A stretch of 64,000 bases of DNA. It comes from JBMNKL01 sp050952225 (lineage in GTDB: Bacteria > Bacillota > Clostridia > Acetivibrionales > DTU013). Positions 63,846 to 64,000 of this stretch are shown here, one piece after another. The stretch spans positions 1 through 64,000 of the forward strand of contig JBMNKL010000004.1 in the NCBI GenBank assembly GCA_050952225.1. The letters are read 5' to 3'. How positions within the stretch are numbered: the first letter of the stretch is position 1; each line of letters begins with the position of its first letter. A program made the translations under genes and the position numbers. The notes below the pieces were generated by a model. That model made no database searches. It had not been told where the DNA came from and saw nothing but the letters and a program-made list of their open reading frames with translations.

Positions 63846-64000
63846 TTATTCCGCGGCTAACGTTTCTCCCGTTTCCTTTTCAAACGCTTCTACGCTGTAT
63901 TTATTGCTTGGATCCCAGAATATCCATTCTTCATACCCCGCGTCATACACAGCCTTGATCTGCTGCCTCATCTGCTCGGCTCCATATTTCTGGTACATTT
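63846..64000 (-). CDS. Probable glycoside hydrolase, C-terminal end (partial)
   Basis: The minus-strand frame enters at the window edge and reads MYQKYGAEQMRQQIKAVYDA, GYEEWIFWDPSNKYSVEAFE, then a Lys-rich end and stop at 63846. The pattern of a QIKAVYDAGYEEWIxWxPSNxY tail matches putative GH-like TIM-barrel proteins of the DUF4015 family. The remainder lies beyond the window, so the assignment is limited. Confidence 0.6.
   Translation of the reverse strand, partial: MYQKYGAEQMRQQIKAVYDAGYEEWIFWDPSNKYSVEAFEKETGETLAAE

Overview
The window looks like chromosome of an anaerobic, spore-forming Clostridia (Firmicutes) with a B12-dependent metabolism. Supporting genes are a class II (cobalamin-dependent) ribonucleotide reductase, a cobalamin salvage and uptake cluster behind a B12 riboswitch, a c-di-GMP-I riboswitch in front of an HD-GYP protein, a LysM/GH18 spore-lytic type enzyme, a probable (Re)-citrate synthase, and degenerate IS256- and ISLre2-type elements. 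No CRISPR array, rRNA operon or intact prophage was seen. One tRNA gene, tRNA-Glu(CTC), is present.

Layout. 0-8.6 kb is an accessory and decayed zone: scattered pieces of a type III restriction subunit, a hydrogenase scrap, two insertion-sequence remnants and a relic of a DUF255 gene, with a D-lactate dehydrogenase-like gene and an ECF sigma-factor operon between them. 8.7-12.7 kb holds an iron-sulfur flavoprotein and two peptidases (M29, PepF). 12.9-15.1 kb holds a DinB-like gene with a nonsense codon, a second DUF255 relic and an XRE / ImmA-IrrE peptidase / PIN-like operon with a well-resolved promoter and two operator dyads. 15.1-27 kb has a full-length DUF255 protein with unusual low-complexity insertions, a thioesterase, a VapBC toxin-antitoxin pair, the LysM-SH3-GH18 enzyme, a zinc-ribbon protein, an acyl-CoA synthetase broken by frameshifts, an S41 peptidase, RsmF and the riboswitch-controlled HD-GYP protein. 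27-38 kb is a carbon-metabolism block: GntR/FCD regulators, (Re)-citrate synthase-like protein, aldehyde dehydrogenase, split transketolase, cupin, KDG kinase, KDPG aldolase and a hydroxyacid dehydrogenase. It suggests catabolism of a sugar acid. 38-47.5 kb has a chemoreceptor, an MBL hydrolase, an ECF S-component and the cobalamin genes (cobS, cobU, btuD, btuC, btuF, cobA/cobO) under the B12 riboswitch. A structured element of about 300 bp with long inverted arms then separates these from homoserine dehydrogenase and an ACT protein. 49.9-54 kb is a response regulator / CutA / histidine kinase / lipoprotein operon. 54-61 kb is an envelope ABC system with a large CARDB-like surface protein, plus an ABC exporter. 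61-63.4 kb is nrdJ preceded by two NrdR-like boxes. The window ends inside a probable glycoside hydrolase.

Many otherwise normal genes carry single-base frameshifts (GH18 enzyme, acyl-CoA synthetase, GntR regulator, kdgK, kdgA, chemoreceptor, btuD). This pattern fits uncorrected indels in a draft assembly at least as well as true decay, so these genes should be read as probably full-length with local errors until checked. The sequence-level observations most worth following are the XRE/ImmA/PIN module with its paired operators, the 300-bp inverted-repeat element, the region-2-only sigma-like gene whose ribosome site sits in a perfect 38-bp palindrome, and the zinc-ribbon gene whose transcription terminator comes before its stop codon.
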